From contig JAZPYO010000037.1 in assembly GCA_045544195.1 (NCBI GenBank), positions 1 to 26,819 on the forward strand: a stretch of DNA of 26,819 nucleotides. The letters are read 5' to 3'. Made by a program: the position numbers and the translations under genes. Source of the stretch: RGIG7213 sp045544195. GTDB taxonomy: Bacteria > Bacillota > Clostridia > Oscillospirales > CAG-272. The notes under the pieces are model-generated. The model saw only the letters and a list, made by a program, of their open reading frames with translations. It made no database searches and had not been told where the DNA came from. Below, piece by piece: positions 24,561 to 26,819 of this stretch. Every line of letters begins with the position of its first letter. The first letter of the stretch is position 1.

Positions 24561-25349
24561 ATGCAAGATGTAAACATTGAGAATATAAGAAAAAAGAGCT
24601 CGTTCATATGCGATATGGATGGAGTTATCTACCACGGCAACAAAATACTTCCCGGCGTTCACGAATTTGTTAATTGGCTGATAGATTCCAAAAAGCAATT
24701 TCTGTTTTTGACGAACTCAAGCGAACGCTCGCCCAAGGAGCTTGCTCAAAAGCTGGCGCGAATGGGGCTTGACGTTTCAGCCGATCACTTTTACACATCA
24801 GCGCTTGCAACGGCTTCGTTTCTTGCTTCGCAGTGTCCGGGCGGAAGTGTTTACGCAATAGGTGAGCCGGGACTCGTCAATGCGTTGTATGAGGCAGGGC
24901 TTTCAATGAATGATTATAATCCTGATTATGTGGTATTCGGCGAATCAAGATCATTCAATTATGAAAAGATAGAAAAGGCAGTAAGGCTTATTCAGAATGG
25001 TGCAAAGCTCATCGGAACTAACACCGACCTTACAGCTCCCGGCGAAAACGGAATTATACCTGCCTGCAGGGCACTTATTTCACCCATTGAGCTTACGACG
25101 GGTCAGCGGGCTTATTACATCGGTAAACCAAACCCACTTATTATGCGTCACGCACTTAAAAAGCTCAATGCTCACCGTGAAGATACTGCTATCATAGGCG
25201 ACAGAATGGATACAGATATTATTTCGGGCATCGAAAGCGAGCTTGATACGGTGCTTGTTCTTTCGGGTGTAACCTCGCGTGAGGATCTCAGACTGTTCCC
25301 GTACAGACCAAAGTTCATACTCAACGGCGTAGGAGATATAGTGAAATAG
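24561..25349 (+). CDS. HAD-IIA family phosphatase (NagD/AraL-like)
   Basis: The 262-residue enzyme is a cytoplasmic sugar- or nucleotide-phosphatase of the NagD/pNPPase type. Motif I is FICDMDGVIY (15-24; nucleophile Asp18 and acid/base Asp20), motif II TNSSERSP (51-58), then the cap domain, the lysine motif YIGKPNPLIM and motif III IIGDRMDTDI. I chose ATG 24561 because GAGGG (24549-24553) has 7-nt spacing to it, whereas ATG 24555 is only one base from that site. It is the last gene of the holA operon and is followed by a strong terminator. Confidence 0.92.
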   Translation: MQDVNIENIRKKSSFICDMDGVIYHGNKILPGVHEFVNWLIDSKKQFLFLTNSSERSPKELAQKLARMGLDVSADHFYTSALATASFLASQCPGGSVYAIGEPGLVNALYEAGLSMNDYNPDYVVFGESRSFNYEKIEKAVRLIQNGAKLIGTNTDLTAPGENGIIPACRALISPIELTTGQRAYYIGKPNPLIMRHALKKLNAHREDTAIIGDRMDTDIISGIESELDTVLVLSGVTSREDLRLFPYRPKFILNGVGDIVK

Positions 25350-25351
25350 TT

Positions 25352-25389
25352 AAAAAGCGGATAACCGAGAATTCGGCTATCCGCTTTTT
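25352..25389. terminator. Bidirectional terminator between HAD phosphatase and thioredoxin
   Basis: A 12-bp perfect stem (AAAAAGCGGATA at 25352-25363 with TATCCGCTTTTT at 25378-25389) continues inside with CCGA-gaat-TCGG. It gives a T-run on both strands, so it can stop both converging transcripts. Confidence 0.9.
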
Positions 25390-25404
25390 AATCTGCGCTT
25401 TATC

Positions 25405-25725
25405 TTATTTTGATGAATCTATCATTTCAAGTATTACAGTTTTGGGTCTTGCGCCAACGATCTTATTTACAGGCTTTCCGTCTTTAACAAGTATAAGAGT
25501 GGGAATGCTCATTATGCTATATACGCCTGCAAGCTCCATTTCGGCATCAACATCTATCTTGCATATTTTTATATCGTCTCTTTCCTTTGCTATTTCATCA
25601 ATAACGGGGCTGAGCATTCTGCAAGGATTGCACCACGAAGCCCAGAAATCAATAAGAACAGGAATGTCTGATTTTTCTATTTCTTGTTCGTAATTATCAT
25701 TTGTAACATTTATGATATCTGCCAT
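25405..25725 (-). CDS. trxA: Thioredoxin with WCNPC active site
   Basis: The 106-residue protein has the full thioredoxin fold and the active site ASWCNPCRM (29-37; Cys32 and Cys35) with the cis-proline at SIPT (Pro75). The residue between the cysteines is Asn, not the usual Gly of WCGPC, which may alter its redox potential or partners. AAAGGAAA precedes the ATG at 7 nt. It lies 64 nt after the TepA-like gene on the same strand. It is probably a general disulfide reductase, although no thioredoxin reductase gene is visible here. Confidence 0.95.
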   Translation of the reverse strand: MADIINVTNDNYEQEIEKSDIPVLIDFWASWCNPCRMLSPVIDEIAKERDDIKICKIDVDAEMELAGVYSIMSIPTLILVKDGKPVNKIVGARPKTVILEMIDSSK

Positions 25726-25789
25726 TATCGCATTTCCTTTCGAATCATTTTATTTCATTCTATCATTTAATAATGAACATTTCTACCAT

Positions 25790-26446
25790 TTACTGTGTAC
25801 TGTCGGCAATATTGCGCAACGCTTCCAAAGCAGATGATATACCGCCGAGCTGATCTATAAGCCCACATTCAACTGCTTGTGTTCCGCTGATTATTGTGCC
25901 AATGTCAGCAACTATATCAGATGTGTCATACATCATTCTTTCCAGCTGCCCCATCGATACTGATGAATGATCGCAAATAAATTTATTGACTCTTTCCTGC
26001 ATGCGTCTGAAATATTCAAAGCTCTGAGAAACTCCGATAACAAGGCCGTTTGTACGCACAGGATGGACAGTCATCGTAGCGGACGGAACAATAAATGATC
26101 TTTTTGCGCTTACTGCAAGCGGAATACCGATAGAATGACCGCCGCCCAAAACTAAAGATACAGTCGGCTTTTTCATAGTAGCTATCAGTTCGGCGATAGC
26201 AAGTCCTGCCTCAACATCACCGCCAACCGTATTGAGAATAAGCAAAAGACCGTTGATCCTTTCATTTTCCTCGCAAGCAACAATACGAGGTATCAGATGC
26301 TCGTATTTTGTCGCCTTTTGTCCTTGCGGCAGCGAGTAATGCCCCTCCACCTGTCCTATCACGGTTATACAGTCAATAACAAAATCCTCTTTGCCGACAT
26401 ATGCCATGCCATCGCTTTTTGTGTCCTTATTTATTTCCTCACACAT
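25790..26446 (-). CDS. tepA: TepA-like ClpP-family serine protease
   Basis: The 218-residue protein matches Bacillus TepA (translocation-enhancing, ClpP-fold peptidase). Signatures are LNTVGGDVEAGLAIAE (71-86), the nucleophile GGGHSIGIP (101-109; Ser105) and TMTVHPVR (124-131; His128). The C-terminal DIGTIISGTQAVECGLIDQLGG also fits. It is cytoplasmic, with no signal peptide. I chose ATG 26446 (MCEE) over GTG 26455, because AGGTGG lies directly before it and the GTG forms part of that site. In Bacillus tepA neighbours spoIIIE, whereas here the two are far apart. Unlike true ClpP no Clp ATPase partner is seen nearby. Confidence 0.9.
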   Translation of the reverse strand: MCEEINKDTKSDGMAYVGKEDFVIDCITVIGQVEGHYSLPQGQKATKYEHLIPRIVACEENERINGLLLILNTVGGDVEAGLAIAELIATMKKPTVSLVLGGGHSIGIPLAVSAKRSFIVPSATMTVHPVRTNGLVIGVSQSFEYFRRMQERVNKFICDHSSVSMGQLERMMYDTSDIVADIGTIISGTQAVECGLIDQLGGISSALEALRNIADSTQ

Positions 26447-26525
26447 ATTGACCACCTTTTTTTCATCTATTATTTCTATATGTGTGTATTTCTAAACAAA
26501 ATAAAAAACATTTTTGATTTTTATC

Positions 26526-26554
26526 TTGACAAATCGCTTTTTTTATGTTATCCT
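26526..26554 (+). promoter_or_regulatory. Strong sigma-A promoter for tRNA-Leu
   Basis: A perfect -35 TTGACA (26526-26531), exactly 17 bases, then TATCCT (26549-26554). It lies 47 bases upstream of the mature tRNA 5' end and is the strongest promoter sequence in the window. Confidence 0.8.
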
Positions 26555-26601
26555 ATTCGGGTAATCAAGTCAATCTAATAATAATGATTGAGGTAGAATA
26601 T

Positions 26602-26688
26602 GCGGGTGTGGCGGAATTGGCAGACGCGTAAGATTCAGGTTCTTATGTTCGCAAGGATGTGCAGGTTCAAGTCCTGTTACCCGCACCA
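26602..26688 (+). tRNA. tRNA-Leu (anticodon CAG)
   Basis: The sequence folds as a class II tRNA. The acceptor stem is GCGGGTG with TACCCGC, the D-arm starts GCGGAATTGGC, and the anticodon stem TAAGA/TCTTA encloses loop TTCAGGT with anticodon CAG (reads CUG). A long variable arm (about TGTTCGCAAGGATGT) marks leucine. The T-arm is GCAGGTTCAAGTCCTGT. The discriminator is A and CCA is encoded (26686-26688). It is a single-tRNA unit with its own promoter and terminator. Confidence 0.97.
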
Positions 26689-26720
26689 AAAATCGACAGG
26701 TTTCGACCTGTCGATTTTTT
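26688..26720 (+). terminator. Rho-independent terminator after tRNA-Leu
   Basis: A 12-bp perfect stem (26690-26701 with 26706-26717; AAATCGACAGGT and ACCTGTCGATTT) has a TTCG tetraloop and a T-run to 26720. It begins directly after the CCA end. Confidence 0.9.
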
Positions 26721-26722
26721 AT

Positions 26723-26819
26723 CCATTGCGAAAGCAATGGTATATCATCACGCGCAAGCGTGCATCTCATCACCGAAGGTGTATATCATCAGCCGCAGGC
26801 TGCATTTCTTTTCGCAATG
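26723..26819. repeat. Tandem hairpin array with constant 8-nt linkers
   Basis: Four hairpins follow each other: CCATTGC-GAAA-GCAATGG (26723-26740), CACGC-GCAA-GCGTG (26749-26762), CACC-GAA-GGTG (26771-26781) and CAGCC-GCA-GGCTG (26790-26802). Each is followed by exactly eight bases (TATATCAT, CATCTCAT, TATATCAT, CATTTCTT). The window then ends in TTCGCAATG, the exact reverse complement of CATTGCGAA at 26724-26732, so the array may be bounded by terminal inverted repeats. It is cut by the window edge. No coding potential was recognised here. Confidence 0.8.

Noticed and set aside
26570..26773. Minus-strand ORF across the tRNA with a TGLEPAHPCEHKNLNLTRLPIPPHP-like product
   Set aside because: It is the antisense translation of tRNA-Leu and its terminator, a well-known false protein in annotations.
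26723..26819. Possible CRISPR array
   Set aside because: Repeated parts are only 8 nt and the variable parts are palindromic and of 11-18 nt; no cas genes are present.

Overview
The window looks like a chromosome segment of an anaerobic Gram-positive Clostridia, probably a gut Oscillospiraceae/Ruminococcus-like bacterium. This is inferred from gene content: an FtsK/SpoIIIE translocase, a TepA-type ClpP-like protease, an RNase M5-like toprim protein, a GH78 alpha-L-rhamnosidase and an IS200-like RAYT transposase. Coding density is high, with strong Shine-Dalgarno sites and many 0-15 nt gene junctions. No gene-free stretch exceeds about 165 bases. No rRNA, CRISPR array, prophage or defence island was seen.

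Layout. (1) 1-1074, accessory edge: a RAYT-type transposase cut by the window start, a small acidic protein of unknown function, a terminator, and three exact copies of a 29-bp REP-like repeat. Two of these copies lie in opposite orientation inside the transposase coding sequence. (2) 1075-13869, minus strand: a ten-gene run with no gap above 37 nt, probably read from one promoter in front of uppP. The order is uppP, ftsK/spoIIIE, a GNAT acetyltransferase, a DJ-1/PfpI protein, 5-formyl-THF cyclo-ligase, a CPBP membrane protease, mltG, a U32 (TrhP-like) protein, GH78 rhamnosidase and an M20 amidohydrolase. Cell-wall, DNA-segregation and one-carbon genes come first; two catabolic genes form the tail. 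(3) 13952-18600, plus strand: a TauE/SafE-type permease split into two half-genes, a DeoR regulator with a clear promoter and tandem operator-like repeats, a DUF4432 mutarotase-like protein and a one-piece ABC exporter, closed by a terminator. (4) 18765-21604: an HMA-less heavy-metal P-type ATPase (plus) converging on and overlapping a PiT phosphate permease (minus). (5) 21717-25349, plus strand: holA, an RNase M5-like toprim protein, GtrA, a lipoprotein and a NagD-like HAD phosphatase, closed by a probably bidirectional terminator. (6) 25405-26446, minus strand: thioredoxin and TepA-like protease. (7) 26526-26720: a self-contained tRNA-Leu(CAG) unit with its own promoter and terminator. It is followed to the window end by an array of short hairpins with different stem sequences joined by constant 8-nt linkers.

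The two most unusual structures are the repeats: the REP-like copies inside the RAYT gene, and the hairpin array downstream of the tRNA, whose stems vary in sequence but stay self-complementary. Most of the other genes belong to well-known families. The points of interest there are operon composition, a split transporter, and candidate operators.
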